In this document: positions 39,571 through 51,808 of the stretch, in pieces
How the letters are laid out: each line of letters starts with the position of its first letter
Position numbering within the stretch: position 1 is the first letter of the stretch
NCBI RefSeq assembly: GCF_003862485.1
Contig: NZ_RRCM01000002.1
Location: 292,360-356,359 of the forward strand
Source: Lachnoanaerobaculum orale
GTDB taxonomy: Bacteria; Bacillota; Clostridia; Lachnospirales; Lachnospiraceae
Direction: 5' to 3'
DNA: 64,000 nucleotides
The notes under the pieces: generated by a model
Databases searched by the model: none
What the model saw: the letters and a program-made list of their open reading frames with translations, nothing else
Told to the model about the DNA's origin: nothing
Translations under genes and position numbers: made by a program

Positions 39571-39596
39571 GAGGGGTGCTTTGCACCTCTTTTTTC
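39571..39596 (+). terminator. SemiSWEET terminator
   Basis: GAGGGGTGC, TTT, GCACCTC, then TTTTTTT, with one bulged G. Confidence 0.85.
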
Positions 39597-39610
39597 TTAT
39601 TATATAGTGG

Positions 39611-39639
39611 TTTCATATTTCAAAAAAAAATGTTATAAT
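39611..39639 (+). promoter_or_regulatory. gyrBA promoter
   Basis: TTTCAT, 17 bp, perfect TATAAT, about 60 bp before gyrB. The -35 is weak. Confidence 0.5.
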
Positions 39640-39662
39640 ATAATGGCGAAATTTTATTGTAG

Positions 39663-41615
<1,953 letters not shown>

Positions 41616-41631
41616 AAAGGTAGGTTAAAAT

Positions 41632-44106
41632 ATGGAACCAAATGTTTTCGACAAGTTTAATGAGATCGACTTAAAGAAAACCATGGAAAAGTCATATATT
41701 GACTATGCAATGAGTGTTATTGCAGCCAGAGCGCTTCCGGATGTAAGAGACGGATTAAAACCGGTTCAAAGAAGAGTGCTCTTTTCTATGATAGAACTGA
41801 ATAACGGGCCTGATAAACCACATAGAAAATGTGCTCGTATTGTCGGAGATACAATGGGTAAATATCACCCACACGGAGACTCGTCAATATACGGCGCACT
41901 TGTAAATATGGCACAGGACTGGTCCATGAGATATACTCTTGTGGACGGACACGGAAACTTCGGCTCTGTGGACGGAGACGGTGCGGCGGCTATGAGATAT
42001 ACGGAGGCCAGACTCTCAAAGATCGCTATGGAGATGCTTGCAGATATCAATAAGGATACTGTAGACTTTGCTCCGAACTTTGATGAGACTGAAAAAGAGC
42101 CTACAGTATTACCTGCAAGGTTTCCTAACCTCTTGGTAAACGGTACAACAGGTATTGCGGTAGGTATGGCGACCAATATTCCTCCTCATAATATCAAAGA
42201 GGTTATAGATGCGGTAGTGAGGCTTATAGACAATAAAATCGAAGATAAGGATACTACTATTGAGGAGATACTGGGCATTATAAAAGGACCGGACTTCCCT
42301 ACAGGTGCCAATATCTTAGGTCTTAGAGGTATCAAAGAAGCCTATACCACAGGTAGAGGAAAGATAAAGGTAAGAGCGGTCACTGAAATCGAATCAATGC
42401 AAAACGGCAAGAACAGGATTGTGGTCAGTGAGCTTCCCTACCTTGTAAATAAAGCAAAGCTTATTGAAAAGATTGCGGAGCTTGTAAAGGACAAGAGAAT
42501 AGACGGTATCACAGATCTTAGAGATGAATCAAACCGTGAAGGAATGAGAGTTGTTATAGAGCTTAGAAAAGATGTGAATGCCAATATCATCCTGAACAGA
42601 CTTTATAAGCATACACAGCTGCAGGATACTTTCGGTGTAAATATGCTGGCTTTGGTGGACAATCAGCCTAAGGTATTAAATATCTTACAGATGCTTCAGT
42701 ATTATCTGTCTCATCAGGAAGACGTGGTTACCAGAAGAACAAAGTATGAGCTTAACAAAGCAAAAGAGAGAGCTCATATATTGGAAGGCTTGCTTATTGC
42801 CCTTGACAACATTGATGAAATCATAAAGATTATCAGAGGCAGTGAGAATGTAAATATTGCAAAGGAAGAGCTTATAAAGAGATTCGGACTTTCAGATGCA
42901 CAGGCACAGGCTATAGTGGATATGCGTCTGAGGGTTCTCACAGGTTTGGAAAGAGAGAGACTTGAATCCGAGTACAATGAGCTGCTTGCAAAGATAGAAT
43001 ATTTTGAGGGAATACTTGCAGACGAGAAAAAATTGCTTGCACTTATAAAAGAAGAAATTCTTGTAGTTGAAGATAAGTATAAGGATGACAGAAGAACCGG
43101 CTTTATGCAGGATGACGATATGGAGGATGAGGACCTTATCCAAAGAGAAGATATTATCATCGCAATGACAAAGCTCGGATATATAAAGAGGATGAGTCCG
43201 GACAATTTCAATGTACAAAACAGAGGAGGTAAGGGCATCAAGGGAATGCAGACCATTGATGACGACTTCATTGAGGACATAGTTATGTCAACCACTCACA
43301 ATGATATATACTTCTTTACCAATAAGGGTAGAGTGTATACAATCAAGGGATATAAGATTCCTGAGGCTTCAAGAACTGCAAGAGGAGTTGCAATAGTAAA
43401 CTTACTGCAGTTGCAGCCTGATGAGAAGATTTCGGCAATTATACCAAGTGAGGCAAGGTCAAGGGACGGATATCTGTTTATGGTTACCAAAAAGGGTACC
43501 ATAAAGAAATGTCAGATAAACTTATTTGACAACATCAGAAAGAACGGACTTGCAGCAATCAATCTCACAGAAGATGATGAGCTGATAGAAGTAAAGGTAA
43601 CTCATGGTGATGACGATCTGATCATTGTTTCAAAAGACGGTATGTGCATCAGAATCAATGACAAGGATATAAGAGCTATGGGCAGAGGTGCTACCGGTGT
43701 CAGGGGAATGAGACTGAATAAAGGTGATGAAGTCATCGGAATGCAGCTGGCATCTCAAGGGGAGTATTTGCTTCTTGTTTCTGAGTATGGATATGGAAAG
43801 AGAACAAAGATATCAGAGTTCAAAGTCCAAAACAGAGGCGGTAAAGGTATCATATGTTATAAAGACAATGAAAAGACAGGTAAGCTTGTAGGTGCAAAGC
43901 TTGTAAATGAAGACAGAGAGATTCTTTTGATAACTACTGAGGGAATTGTAATCAGAATAGAAGTCAGCGGAATATCAATACTCGGAAGAGCGGCAAGCGG
44001 AGTGAAGCTTATGAACATAGACAGAGAAAGTGATACCAGGATTGCAAGCATTGCAAAGATCAGAGAGGAAAAAAACACCGAATCTGATGAAGAGAGCAAT
44101 GAATAG
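41632..44106 (+). CDS. gyrA: DNA gyrase subunit A
   Basis: GyrA cuts and rejoins DNA. The 824-residue protein has the catalytic tyrosine Y123 in AAAMRYTE, and C-terminal beta-pinwheel repeats with gyrase boxes ([11 protein letters not shown] at the first, [12 protein letters not shown] later). In the quinolone region [10 protein letters not shown], the Ser is present (S84) but the usual acidic residue four positions on is Gly (G88). That may be a lineage feature rather than acquired resistance. Confidence 0.98.
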   Translation: MEPNVFDKFNEIDLKKTMEKSYIDYAMSVIAARALPDVRDGLKPVQRRVLFSMIELNNGPDKPHRKCARIVGDTMGKYHPHGDSSIYGALVNMAQDWSMRYTLVDGHGNFGSVDGDGAAAMRYTEARLSKIAMEMLADINKDTVDFAPNFDETEKEPTVLPARFPNLLVNGTTGIAVGMATNIPPHNIKEVIDAVVRLIDNKIEDKDTTIEEILGIIKGPDFPTGANILGLRGIKEAYTTGRGKIKVRAVTEIESMQNGKNRIVVSELPYLVNKAKLIEKIAELVKDKRIDGITDLRDESNREGMRVVIELRKDVNANIILNRLYKHTQLQDTFGVNMLALVDNQPKVLNILQMLQYYLSHQEDVVTRRTKYELNKAKERAHILEGLLIALDNIDEIIKIIRGSENVNIAKEELIKRFGLSDAQAQAIVDMRLRVLTGLERERLESEYNELLAKIEYFEGILADEKKLLALIKEEILVVEDKYKDDRRTGFMQDDDMEDEDLIQREDIIIAMTKLGYIKRMSPDNFNVQNRGGKGIKGMQTIDDDFIEDIVMSTTHNDIYFFTNKGRVYTIKGYKIPEASRTARGVAIVNLLQLQPDEKISAIIPSEARSRDGYLFMVTKKGTIKKCQINLFDNIRKNGLAAINLTEDDELIEVKVTHGDDDLIIVSKDGMCIRINDKDIRAMGRGATGVRGMRLNKGDEVIGMQLASQGEYLLLVSEYGYGKRTKISEFKVQNRGGKGIICYKDNEKTGKLVGAKLVNEDREILLITTEGIVIRIEVSGISILGRAASGVKLMNIDRESDTRIASIAKIREEKNTESDEESNE

Positions 44107-44118
44107 AAAGGAAATAAA

Positions 44119-45390
44119 ATGCAAAAGATACCATTTTTGACATTGGAACAGGTAAAGGAGATTGTAAAAACATATCCTACACCATGGCATATATATGATG
44201 AGAAGGGAATCAGGGAAAATGCCAAGCGATTAAAAGAGGCATTTGGCTGGAATAAGGGATTTAAAGAGTACTTTGCAGTAAAGGCCACTCCGAATCCTTT
44301 TATACTCAATATATTAAAGGAATACGACTGCGGTGTGGACTGCTCTTCCATGATTGAGCTTGAGATGTCCGATGCCTGCGGATTCCATGGAAAAGATATA
44401 ATGTTTTCATCAAACGAGACCCCTGTTGAGGAGTTTAAGTTTGCAAACGATCTCGGAGCGATAATAAACCTTGACGACATCACACATATTAAGTATGTGG
44501 AAGAGGTATGCGGTAAGTTACCTGAGACTATGAGTGCAAGATATAATCCGGGCGGAGTCTTTACCATGTCAAACGGTATAATGGACAATCCGGGAGATGC
44601 CAAGTACGGAATGACTCCGGAGCAACTTATAGAGGCGTTTAAAATAATGAAGTCAAAGGGAGTAAAGCATTTCGGTGTCCATGCATTTCTTGCAAGTAAT
44701 ACAGTAACAAACGAGTACTATCCTAAACTTGCCGGAGAATTGTTTGAGTTTGCGGTAAGAATAAAGAATGAAACAGGTATAAGCGTCGAGTTTATCAATC
44801 TGTCAGGCGGTATCGGAATACCTTATACCCCTGATAAGGAACCTAATGATATTTTTGAAATATCAAAGGGTGTAAAGAAAGTGTATGAAGAGGTGCTTGA
44901 GGCAAACGGCATTATGGATGTGGCTATATTTACAGAGCTTGGAAGATATATGCTTGCACCTTACGGTGCTTTGGTAACTGAGGCTATACATGAGAAGAAT
45001 ACTTATAAGCACTACATAGGTGTAGATGCCTGTGCAAGCAATCTTATGCGTCCTGCCATGTACGGTGCGTACCATCATCTTACAGTCCTCGGTAAGGAAG
45101 ATGAAGAAGCAAGCGAAGTCTATGATGTGGTAGGTTCACTCTGTGAGAACAATGACAAGTTTGCAATAGACAGAAAATTGCCGAAGATAGAAAGAGGCGA
45201 TTATATCTATATTCACGACACCGGAGCACATGGATTTGCAATGGGTTACAATTATAACGGTAAGTTAAGATCTGCGGAACTTTTATTAAAAGAAGACGGA
45301 AGTGTCAAAATGATAAGAAGAGCCGAAACGGCTAAGGACTATTTTGCGACCTTTGATTTTTGTGATATATTGGACAAATACTTAAAATAA
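44119..45390 (+). CDS. lysA: Diaminopimelate decarboxylase
   Basis: LysA converts meso-diaminopimelate to lysine using pyridoxal phosphate. The 423-residue protein has the PLP lysine in EYFAVKATPNP (K55), FGVHAFLAS, NLSGGIGIPY, the ELGRYMLAPYGALV block and the active-site HDTGAHGFAMGYNYNG. It starts 12 bp after gyrA with AGAAAGGAAAT upstream, so it is probably transcribed with the gyrase genes. The closest relatives are the longer LysA-like enzymes of Lachnospiraceae; related carboxynorspermidine-type decarboxylases are a less likely alternative. Confidence 0.88.
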   Translation: MQKIPFLTLEQVKEIVKTYPTPWHIYDEKGIRENAKRLKEAFGWNKGFKEYFAVKATPNPFILNILKEYDCGVDCSSMIELEMSDACGFHGKDIMFSSNETPVEEFKFANDLGAIINLDDITHIKYVEEVCGKLPETMSARYNPGGVFTMSNGIMDNPGDAKYGMTPEQLIEAFKIMKSKGVKHFGVHAFLASNTVTNEYYPKLAGELFEFAVRIKNETGISVEFINLSGGIGIPYTPDKEPNDIFEISKGVKKVYEEVLEANGIMDVAIFTELGRYMLAPYGALVTEAIHEKNTYKHYIGVDACASNLMRPAMYGAYHHLTVLGKEDEEASEVYDVVGSLCENNDKFAIDRKLPKIERGDYIYIHDTGAHGFAMGYNYNGKLRSAELLLKEDGSVKMIRRAETAKDYFATFDFCDILDKYLK

Positions 45391-45528
45391 CTTGAATTTT
45401 ATCACATTAAGAAATAATTCATAATAAGTTTAAAAGTATTTCAATTATTTTACGGTGAGATGTGATATTATTACATCATCATAAAGAAGCACTTACAATG
45501 AATCCTATATATAGAAATCCTTAAGAAG

Positions 45529-45554
45529 GCACCCCCTAAAAAGGGTGCTTTTTT
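45529..45554 (+). terminator. Terminator after lysA
   Basis: GCACCC, 8-nt loop, GGGTGC, TTTTTT. The preceding 138 bp after lysA contain nothing I could assign. Confidence 0.85.
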
Positions 45555-45583
45555 AGTATATACTTTTCAGATAAAATCTTGTA

Positions 45584-45612
45584 TTGCTTAAATTTTTATA
45601 AATTGGTAGAAT
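45584..45612 (+). promoter_or_regulatory. Promoter of Na/phosphate cotransporter gene
   Basis: TTGCTT, 17 bp, TAGAAT, about 75 bp before the gene. Confidence 0.5.
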
Positions 45613-45687
45613 GTACAGGATGTATCAGTTGGAGTTTTACTCCGACAGAGGTTATATCAGTAGGTATATTTTAAGAGGAGAATGGAA

Positions 45688-47346
45688 ATGATTGATAATG
45701 TATCATATCTCTTTGGATTCTTAGGCGGTCTTGGACTTTTCCTGTACGGAATGCATATCATGGCGGACGGTATGCAAAAGACTGCCGGAGGAAAGATGCA
45801 GCAGTTCCTCAGTAAGATAACAGACAACAGGTTTACAGCCATCTTACTGGGTGCGGTAATAACAGCCATAATACAAAGCTCAGGTGCTACCACTGTAATG
45901 GTAGTAGGTTTTGTTAGTGCCGGAATGTTAAGCCTTGTCCAGGCTGTAGGTGTAATTATGGGTGCCAATATCGGTACTACAATTACAGCGTGGATAGTAT
46001 CACTTGGAACAATAGGCGATTCGCTGAAGCTCTTTCAGCCGGGATTCTACGCACCTTTAATGATTGGCATAGGTGCGATATTTATACTGTTTTCAAAATC
46101 CGACAAGAAAAAGACCATAGGTGAAATAGTTCTCGGACTTGGAATGCTGTTTTTAGGACTTGACCTTATGGCAGGCAATATAAAGCCTTTCACAGGTGCT
46201 CCTATATTCTCGGAAGCGTTCAGAGTACTTGGAGGTAATCCGATACTTGGTATTATAGTAGGTATTGTGGTAACGGCTTTGATGCAAAGCTCGTCAGCAT
46301 CGGTAGGTATTTTGCAGACACTTGCATTCAACGGAGTGGTAAACACGGCGGCGGCTATATACATCACACTCGGACAAAATATCGGTTCCTGTGTTACAGC
46401 GATTATTTCAAGTGTGGGAAGCTCAAGAACCGCAAAGAGAGCCGCAGCAATACACCTTTTATTCAATACAATGGGTGCTATAGTATTCGGTATACTTGGA
46501 TTTGTCGTATTTACAGTGAATACAAAGCTTGCAAATCACACTATCAATGCGGTAGAGATTTCAATATTCCATACATTTTTCAATCTTACAATGACCACTC
46601 TGCTTTATCCTTTTGCCGGACTGCTTGTAAAACTTTCGGGAATGATTGTAAGAGGCAAGGATGATGAGGTTGTAGAGGCTAAAAAAGAGCCTATCTTACA
46701 GCTTGATGAAAGAGTGCTCCTTACACCTGCATTTGCGGTACAGTCGGGAAGCGTAGAAGTGGCCCGTATGGGAAGTATCGCTCTTAAGAGTTTGAATGCC
46801 GCAATGGGTGCCATCAATACCAAGAGTTTGGACGATTTGAAAACAGTTGCACAGTGTGAGCAGACACTTGACGATATGCAGGAAGCATTGACGGAGTATC
46901 TTATAAAGGTGGACAATCTTTCACTGAGTGAAAGTCAGAAAAAGCATGTAAACAATCTCTTCAACATGGTAACCGATATAGAAAGAGTCGGAGACCATGC
47001 GGACAACCTGTCTGAAAATGCCAAGTATATGATTGACAACAACCTTGAGTTCAGCGACCTTGCAAAGGAAGACTTGGCTGAGATATCAAAGGATGCCATA
47101 GATGCGTTTGAAACAGCTATAAATGCAAGCGGAGCGAACGCACTCGGTGCAGTCAGAAAGGTAAATAAGCTTGAAGATAAGGTGGATATGCTTGAGGATG
47201 AATTAAGAGAGAAGCATATTGACAGACTTACAAGGGGAGAGTGTAAGCCGCAGTCAGGTATCGCCTTCCTTGATATAATCAGTAACTTGGAGCGTGTATC
47301 CGACCACGCCACCAATATTGCAGGATATGTGAAAAATGAAATATAA
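45688..47346 (+). CDS. Na+/phosphate cotransporter with PhoU-like domain
   Basis: A NptA/YjbB-type transporter: two Na/Pi-cotransport repeats with the QSS motifs IIQSSGATTVMVVGFV and LMQSSSASVGILQTLA, followed from ~residue 340 by a PhoU-like helical domain (DIERVGDHADNLSENA and ISNLERVSDHATNIAGY). I choose the second ATG (45,688, MIDNVSYLFGF) because AAGAGGAG is only 1 base from the ATG at 45,682 but 7 from this one. It would import or export phosphate. Single-gene unit. Confidence 0.93.
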   Translation: MIDNVSYLFGFLGGLGLFLYGMHIMADGMQKTAGGKMQQFLSKITDNRFTAILLGAVITAIIQSSGATTVMVVGFVSAGMLSLVQAVGVIMGANIGTTITAWIVSLGTIGDSLKLFQPGFYAPLMIGIGAIFILFSKSDKKKTIGEIVLGLGMLFLGLDLMAGNIKPFTGAPIFSEAFRVLGGNPILGIIVGIVVTALMQSSSASVGILQTLAFNGVVNTAAAIYITLGQNIGSCVTAIISSVGSSRTAKRAAAIHLLFNTMGAIVFGILGFVVFTVNTKLANHTINAVEISIFHTFFNLTMTTLLYPFAGLLVKLSGMIVRGKDDEVVEAKKEPILQLDERVLLTPAFAVQSGSVEVARMGSIALKSLNAAMGAINTKSLDDLKTVAQCEQTLDDMQEALTEYLIKVDNLSLSESQKKHVNNLFNMVTDIERVGDHADNLSENAKYMIDNNLEFSDLAKEDLAEISKDAIDAFETAINASGANALGAVRKVNKLEDKVDMLEDELREKHIDRLTRGECKPQSGIAFLDIISNLERVSDHATNIAGYVKNEI

Positions 47347-47373
47347 ATATAATAAGAAGTTTCAAATATATAC

Positions 47374-47402
47374 TTGCAATTAAGTTTATAATTTTGTACA
47401 AT
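47374..47402 (+). promoter_or_regulatory. gap promoter
   Basis: TTGCAA, 17 bp, TACAAT, ~70 bp before the gap start, which is preceded by TAGGAGGAACTAAA. Confidence 0.7.
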
Positions 47403-47472
47403 TAGGAATGATTGATGAATAATTATCAAATGAGATAACATCACACAAGTACTAATTTTAGGAGGAACTAAA

Positions 47473-48504
47473 ATGTCAGTAAAAGTAGCAATTAACGGTT
47501 TTGGTCGTATTGGTCGTCTTGCTTTCAGACAGATGTTTGAGGCTGACGGATATGAAGTAGTAGCAATAAATGATCTTACAGATCCTAAGATGTTGGCACA
47601 TCTTTTAAAGTATGATACAGCACAGGGCGGTTTCGCCGGACGTATCGGTGAAGGAAAGCATTCTGTTGAGGCAGGTGAGGATTCTATCACAGTTGACGGA
47701 AAGAAAATCACAATCTACAAAGAGGCAGATGCATCAAAGCTTCCTTGGGGACAGATCGGAGTAGATGTTGTACTTGAGTGTACAGGTTTCTACACATCAA
47801 AGGAGAAGGCTTCAGCTCACTTGACAGCAGGTGCTAAGAAGGTTGTTATTTCAGCTCCTGCAGGAAATGATCTTCCTACAATCGTTTACAGCGTAAACGA
47901 GAAGACACTTAAGGCAGATGACACAGTTATTTCAGCTGCATCATGTACAACAAACTGTCTTGCACCTATGGCTGATACACTTAACAAGCTTGCTCCTATC
48001 CAGAGCGGTATCATGAGCACAATCCATGCTTATACAGGTGACCAGATGATCCTTGACGGACCACACAGAAAGGGTGACCTTAGAAGAGCAAGAGCAGGTG
48101 CTGCAAATATCGTACCTAACTCAACAGGTGCTGCTAAGGCTATCGGTCTTGTTATCCCTGAGCTTAACGGAAAGCTTATCGGATCTGCACAGAGAGTTCC
48201 TGTTCCTACAGGTTCTACAACAATTCTTACAGCAGTTGTTAAGAAGGCAGGACTTACAAAAGAAGATATCAATGCTGCAATGAAGGCTGCCGCATCTGAG
48301 TCATTCGGATATACAGAGGATCAGATTGTTTCTTCAGACGTTATCGGTATGAAGTTCGGTTCATTATTTGATGCTACACAGACAATGGTAGCTCATATAG
48401 CTGACGATGTATATCAGGTACAGGTTGTATCATGGTATGACAATGAGAATTCTTACACATCACAGATGGTTAGAACAATCAAGTACTTTGCTGAGTTAAA
48501 GTAA
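47473..48504 (+). CDS. gap: Glyceraldehyde-3-phosphate dehydrogenase
   Basis: Oxidises glyceraldehyde-3-phosphate to 1,3-bisphosphoglycerate with NAD. The 343-residue protein has the NAD-binding [10 protein letters not shown], the catalytic cysteine C158 in [10 protein letters not shown] and the [16 protein letters not shown] ending. Codon use is strongly biased towards ACA, GCA, CTT and GTT, as in tuf, which suggests high expression. It has its own strong promoter and a terminator before pgk. Confidence 0.98.
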   Translation: MSVKVAINGFGRIGRLAFRQMFEADGYEVVAINDLTDPKMLAHLLKYDTAQGGFAGRIGEGKHSVEAGEDSITVDGKKITIYKEADASKLPWGQIGVDVVLECTGFYTSKEKASAHLTAGAKKVVISAPAGNDLPTIVYSVNEKTLKADDTVISAASCTTNCLAPMADTLNKLAPIQSGIMSTIHAYTGDQMILDGPHRKGDLRRARAGAANIVPNSTGAAKAIGLVIPELNGKLIGSAQRVPVPTGSTTILTAVVKKAGLTKEDINAAMKAAASESFGYTEDQIVSSDVIGMKFGSLFDATQTMVAHIADDVYQVQVVSWYDNENSYTSQMVRTIKYFAELK

Positions 48505-48525
48505 TATAAAAGATAAAGAGACCAA

Positions 48526-48561
48526 AGAGGTCCGCTCATATTGGGCCGGACCTCTTTTTTT
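48526..48561 (+). terminator. Terminator between gap and pgk
   Basis: AGAGGTCCG, 12-nt loop, CGGACCTCT, TTTTTTT, ending only 18 bp before the pgk start. There is no room for a separate pgk promoter after it. Confidence 0.85.
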
Positions 48562-48578
48562 ACAATAAGGAGATACTT

Positions 48579-49793
48579 ATGCTTAATAAGAAAACTGTAG
48601 ATGATTTAAAGAACCTAAAAGGACAAAAAGTATTAGTTCGTTGTGATTTTAATGTTCCGCTAAAGGACGGTGTTATCCAGAATTATAACCGTATAGACGG
48701 TGCAATCCCTACAATCAAAAAGCTTTTGGACGGCGGTGCAAAGGTTATACTTTGCTCACACCTCGGAAAGCCGAAGGGCGAGCCGCTTCCTGAAATGAGC
48801 CTTGCACCTGTAGCTCCTGCACTTTCAGAGAGACTTGGCGTACAGGTAAAGTTTGTTTCAGATCCTAAGGTAACAGGTGAAGAGACAAGAAAGCTTGCAG
48901 CAGAGCTTAAGGACGGAGAAGTTTTATTACTTGAGAATACACGTTACAGAGCTGAAGAGACAAAGTACGGTAAGGACGATTCCGCTGTAGAGTATGCTAA
49001 GGAGCTTGCAGCACTTTGTGACAACAACATCTTTGTAAACGATGCATTCGGTACAGCACACAGAGCACATTGCTCAAATGTAGGTGTAACCAAGTTCTGT
49101 AAGGAGAATGTAGTAGGATACCTTATGGAGAAGGAAATCAAGTTCCTCGGAGAGGCTGTAGAGAACCCAGTTCGTCCGTTTGTTGCAATTCTTGGCGGAG
49201 CTAAGGTTTCAGATAAGATTAACGTTATAAACAATCTCCTTGATAAGGTAGATACACTTATTATCGGTGGAGGTATGGCATATACATTCCTTAAGGCAAA
49301 GGGCGAGGAAATCGGAAACTCACTTTGTGAGGAGGATAAGCTTGACTATGCACTTGAGATGATCAACAAGGCAAAGGAAAAGGGTGTAAATCTGTTACTT
49401 CCTGTAGACCATGTAGAGGGTAAGGAATTCTCAAATGATACAGAGTCTAAGGTTGTAGATACTATAGAAGCAGGATGGTCAGGATTTGATATCGGACCTA
49501 AGACTATCGTAAACTATAAGAAGGCACTTGAAGGTGCAAAGACTGTAGTATGGAACGGACCTATGGGCGTATTCGAGTTTGAGAAGTTTGCAGAGGGAAC
49601 ACTTGAAATCTGTAGAGCTGTAGCAGACCTTAAGGATGCAACAACAGTTATCGGTGGCGGTGATTCTGTAAATGCTGTTAAGAGACTCGGATTTGCAGAC
49701 AAGATGACACATATTTCAACAGGTGGCGGTGCTTCACTTGAATTCCTTGAGGGTAAGGAACTTCCGGGTGTTGCAGCTGCAGACAATAGATAA
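48579..49793 (+). CDS. pgk: Phosphoglycerate kinase
   Basis: Makes ATP from 1,3-bisphosphoglycerate. The 404-residue protein has [14 protein letters not shown], the SHLGKPKG loop, LLENTRYR, and the nucleotide-binding WNGPMGVFE and [25 protein letters not shown] precedes the ATG. It appears to depend on read-through of the gap terminator. tpiA starts 17 bp downstream. Confidence 0.98.
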   Translation: MLNKKTVDDLKNLKGQKVLVRCDFNVPLKDGVIQNYNRIDGAIPTIKKLLDGGAKVILCSHLGKPKGEPLPEMSLAPVAPALSERLGVQVKFVSDPKVTGEETRKLAAELKDGEVLLLENTRYRAEETKYGKDDSAVEYAKELAALCDNNIFVNDAFGTAHRAHCSNVGVTKFCKENVVGYLMEKEIKFLGEAVENPVRPFVAILGGAKVSDKINVINNLLDKVDTLIIGGGMAYTFLKAKGEEIGNSLCEEDKLDYALEMINKAKEKGVNLLLPVDHVEGKEFSNDTESKVVDTIEAGWSGFDIGPKTIVNYKKALEGAKTVVWNGPMGVFEFEKFAEGTLEICRAVADLKDATTVIGGGDSVNAVKRLGFADKMTHISTGGGASLEFLEGKELPGVAAADNR

Positions 49794-49809
49794 TAGATTG
49801 GAGAGCTTT

Positions 49810-50559
49810 ATGTCAAGAAGAAAAATTATTGCAGGAAACTGGAAGATGAACAAGACACCTTCAGAGACAACTGCACTTATAAATGAGTTAAAGCCGTTAG
49901 TTGCAAACAATGATGTTGATGTTGTTTTCTGTGTACCTGCAATTGATATTATTCCTGCCATTGAGGCGGCTAAGGGAAGCAATATCGAGATAGGTGCCGA
50001 GAATATGTACTTTGAAGAGAGCGGTGCATACACAGGAGAAATCGCCCCGAATATGCTTACAGATGTAGGCGTTAAGTATGTTATTATCGGACACTCGGAG
50101 AGAAGAGAATACTTTGCAGAGACAGATGAGACTGTAAACAAGAAAGTACTTAAGGCATTTGAGCACGGCATCACACCAATCATCTGCTGCGGTGAGACTC
50201 TTACACAGAGAGAACAGGGCATTGCAATAGACTTTATCAGAACACAGATAAAGATCGCATTCCAGAATGTAAGTGCTGAGAACGCTGCAAACGCTGTTAT
50301 CGCTTATGAGCCTATCTGGGCTATCGGTACAGGTAAGACCGCTACAACAGCACAGGCTGAGGAAGTATGTAAGGCTATCAGAGAGTGTATCAAAGAAGTA
50401 TATGGAAGCGATGTAGCTGAGAAGATCAGAATTCAGTACGGCGGTTCTGTAAATGCAGGCAATGCGGCAGAGCTTTTTGCAGAGGCTGATATCGACGGAG
50501 GACTTGTAGGTGGAGCAAGTCTTAAGCCTGATTTCGGAAAGATTGTAAACTACAAATAA
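49810..50559 (+). CDS. tpiA: Triosephosphate isomerase
   Basis: Interconverts dihydroxyacetone phosphate and glyceraldehyde-3-phosphate. The start is the ATG at 49,810 ([15 protein letters not shown]), preceded by TTGGAG; a longer frame starting inside pgk is not real. The 249-residue protein has the catalytic lysine K12, the histidine in IIGHSERRE, the glutamate in [11 protein letters not shown] and the phosphate loop YGGSVNAGN. Last gene of the gap-pgk-tpiA group. Confidence 0.98.
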   Translation: MSRRKIIAGNWKMNKTPSETTALINELKPLVANNDVDVVFCVPAIDIIPAIEAAKGSNIEIGAENMYFEESGAYTGEIAPNMLTDVGVKYVIIGHSERREYFAETDETVNKKVLKAFEHGITPIICCGETLTQREQGIAIDFIRTQIKIAFQNVSAENAANAVIAYEPIWAIGTGKTATTAQAEEVCKAIRECIKEVYGSDVAEKIRIQYGGSVNAGNAAELFAEADIDGGLVGGASLKPDFGKIVNYK

Positions 50560-50578
50560 TTTTATAATATAAATAAAG

Positions 50579-50608
50579 CAGGACCAATGTTATATCGGTC
50601 CTGTTTTT
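50579..50608. terminator. Terminator after tpiA
   Basis: CAGGACC, 11-nt loop, GGTCCTG, TTTTT. The opposite side is only weakly A-rich, so it may serve the convergent gene partly. Confidence 0.8.
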
Positions 50609-50618
50609 GTATAAAATA

Positions 50619-51740
50619 TTATTGTACCTGTACGGTACTTTCAATCTTAGTCCTTGACCACCTTTCGTAGAAAAGACTTCTGTGAAGTGCGGCTTTTATT
50701 GTAGTTAAAAGTAAGAATAAGAAATAAAGCAGTGCAACCAAAAGCTCGATTGTAGCATATCCCATATCCTTTGAGGCGTCGGTATTTATAAGCATAAATT
50801 TTTCCAATGCCTGACGTATATACATCGGCAAGTAAAGGTATATGCCGAAAAATAAGAAGTAGCGCAAAAAGTAAGCAAAAAACTTAGGACGTCCGCCTTT
50901 ATTTGAAACTATGGCTGTACTTGTAATAAAGTTTCCAAGAGTGGAGCCCTTAGTAAGTATCGGTAAAACTGAAAAATATGATAATGTAACTATCTCAAAT
51001 GCTCTAACGATATGAAACGGTTTCATAAGCGGTCTGCTAAGTATGGTTATTATAGTTACAAATGCCATATCAAAAAAGAAAGATACAACTCGTCTGAACA
51101 GTGATATTTCCATACCTCTTTTATAGCTGACTTCATCAAGTTCATCTCTTGACGGCAGTATTATCATAAGCGGTCCCACAATGGCATAACCAAGTATTCC
51201 TCCCAGTGTATTTACTATCAAATCATCCACATCAAAGAGTCTGTAGCTTCCGGAGTATATAAAGTACAGTCCGGTAAGCTGAGTTATCTCAAAGAAAAGC
51301 GACAGTAAAAGTGAAAGTATAAATGTCTGTGAAAATGACTTTTTGAAATAGTAGCGAAGATACATTCCGAAAGGTACCGCCAAAAACAGATTCAATATAT
51401 TTACCAAAAACGCTTTGTTTAGTACTATTGTAAGCCATGTCCTCGGTTCACTTGGGATAACATGAGCTTTTTTTATTATGTCTTTAATAAATAAAAAAGG
51501 CTCAAGTTGCATCTTATGGCTGTGTAGCGTAGCGGCTTTTTCAGGGCTTGGCAGCGGAAGTATGACAAGGCAGTACATACACAGCAGATAAAATATAAAA
51601 GAGTAAACTATTAAAACTTTCAAGCTGAGTATGGACCCGTATTTGTGGTAGTTATAAGCAATATACGGCAATGTAAAAACAGCCACCACTATCGGAAACA
51701 GTACAACAGCCTGAAAGGAAACTATTAAATATTGATTCAT
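50619..51740 (-). CDS. VanZ-like/RDD membrane protein
   Basis: A 373-residue integral membrane protein. The N-terminal ~200 residues match VanZ-like proteins (VIYSFIFYLLCMYCLVILPL, LEPFLFIKDII, FFEITQLTGLYFIYSGSYRLFDVDDLIVNTLGG in pieces) and the C-terminal part an RDD domain (RRVVSFFFDMAFVTII, KGSTLGNFI). The start at 51,740 is favoured by GGGAGGA just upstream. VanZ proteins can affect glycopeptide susceptibility, but most chromosomal VanZ/RDD proteins have no tested function. It is convergent to tpiA and downstream of the two-component genes on the same strand. Confidence 0.8.
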   Translation of the reverse strand: MNQYLIVSFQAVVLFPIVVAVFTLPYIAYNYHKYGSILSLKVLIVYSFIFYLLCMYCLVILPLPSPEKAATLHSHKMQLEPFLFIKDIIKKAHVIPSEPRTWLTIVLNKAFLVNILNLFLAVPFGMYLRYYFKKSFSQTFILSLLLSLFFEITQLTGLYFIYSGSYRLFDVDDLIVNTLGGILGYAIVGPLMIILPSRDELDEVSYKRGMEISLFRRVVSFFFDMAFVTIITILSRPLMKPFHIVRAFEIVTLSYFSVLPILTKGSTLGNFITSTAIVSNKGGRPKFFAYFLRYFLFFGIYLYLPMYIRQALEKFMLINTDASKDMGYATIELLVALLYFLFLLLTTIKAALHRSLFYERWSRTKIESTVQVQ

Positions 51741-51808
51741 ATATCCTCCCATAGATAAAGTATTTATGTTTTATCATAAAATAAAGACAGTAGTCAAGGA
51801 TAGAGGTT

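Noticed and set aside
43857..44603. A 248-codon minus-strand frame across the gyrA-lysA junction
   Set aside because: It is antisense to two certain genes, and its composition is a mirror of their codon bias.
46935..47711. A 258-codon minus-strand frame across the transporter-gap junction
   Set aside because: It is antisense to the PhoU-like domain and gap, runs over the gap promoter and has no recognisable domain.
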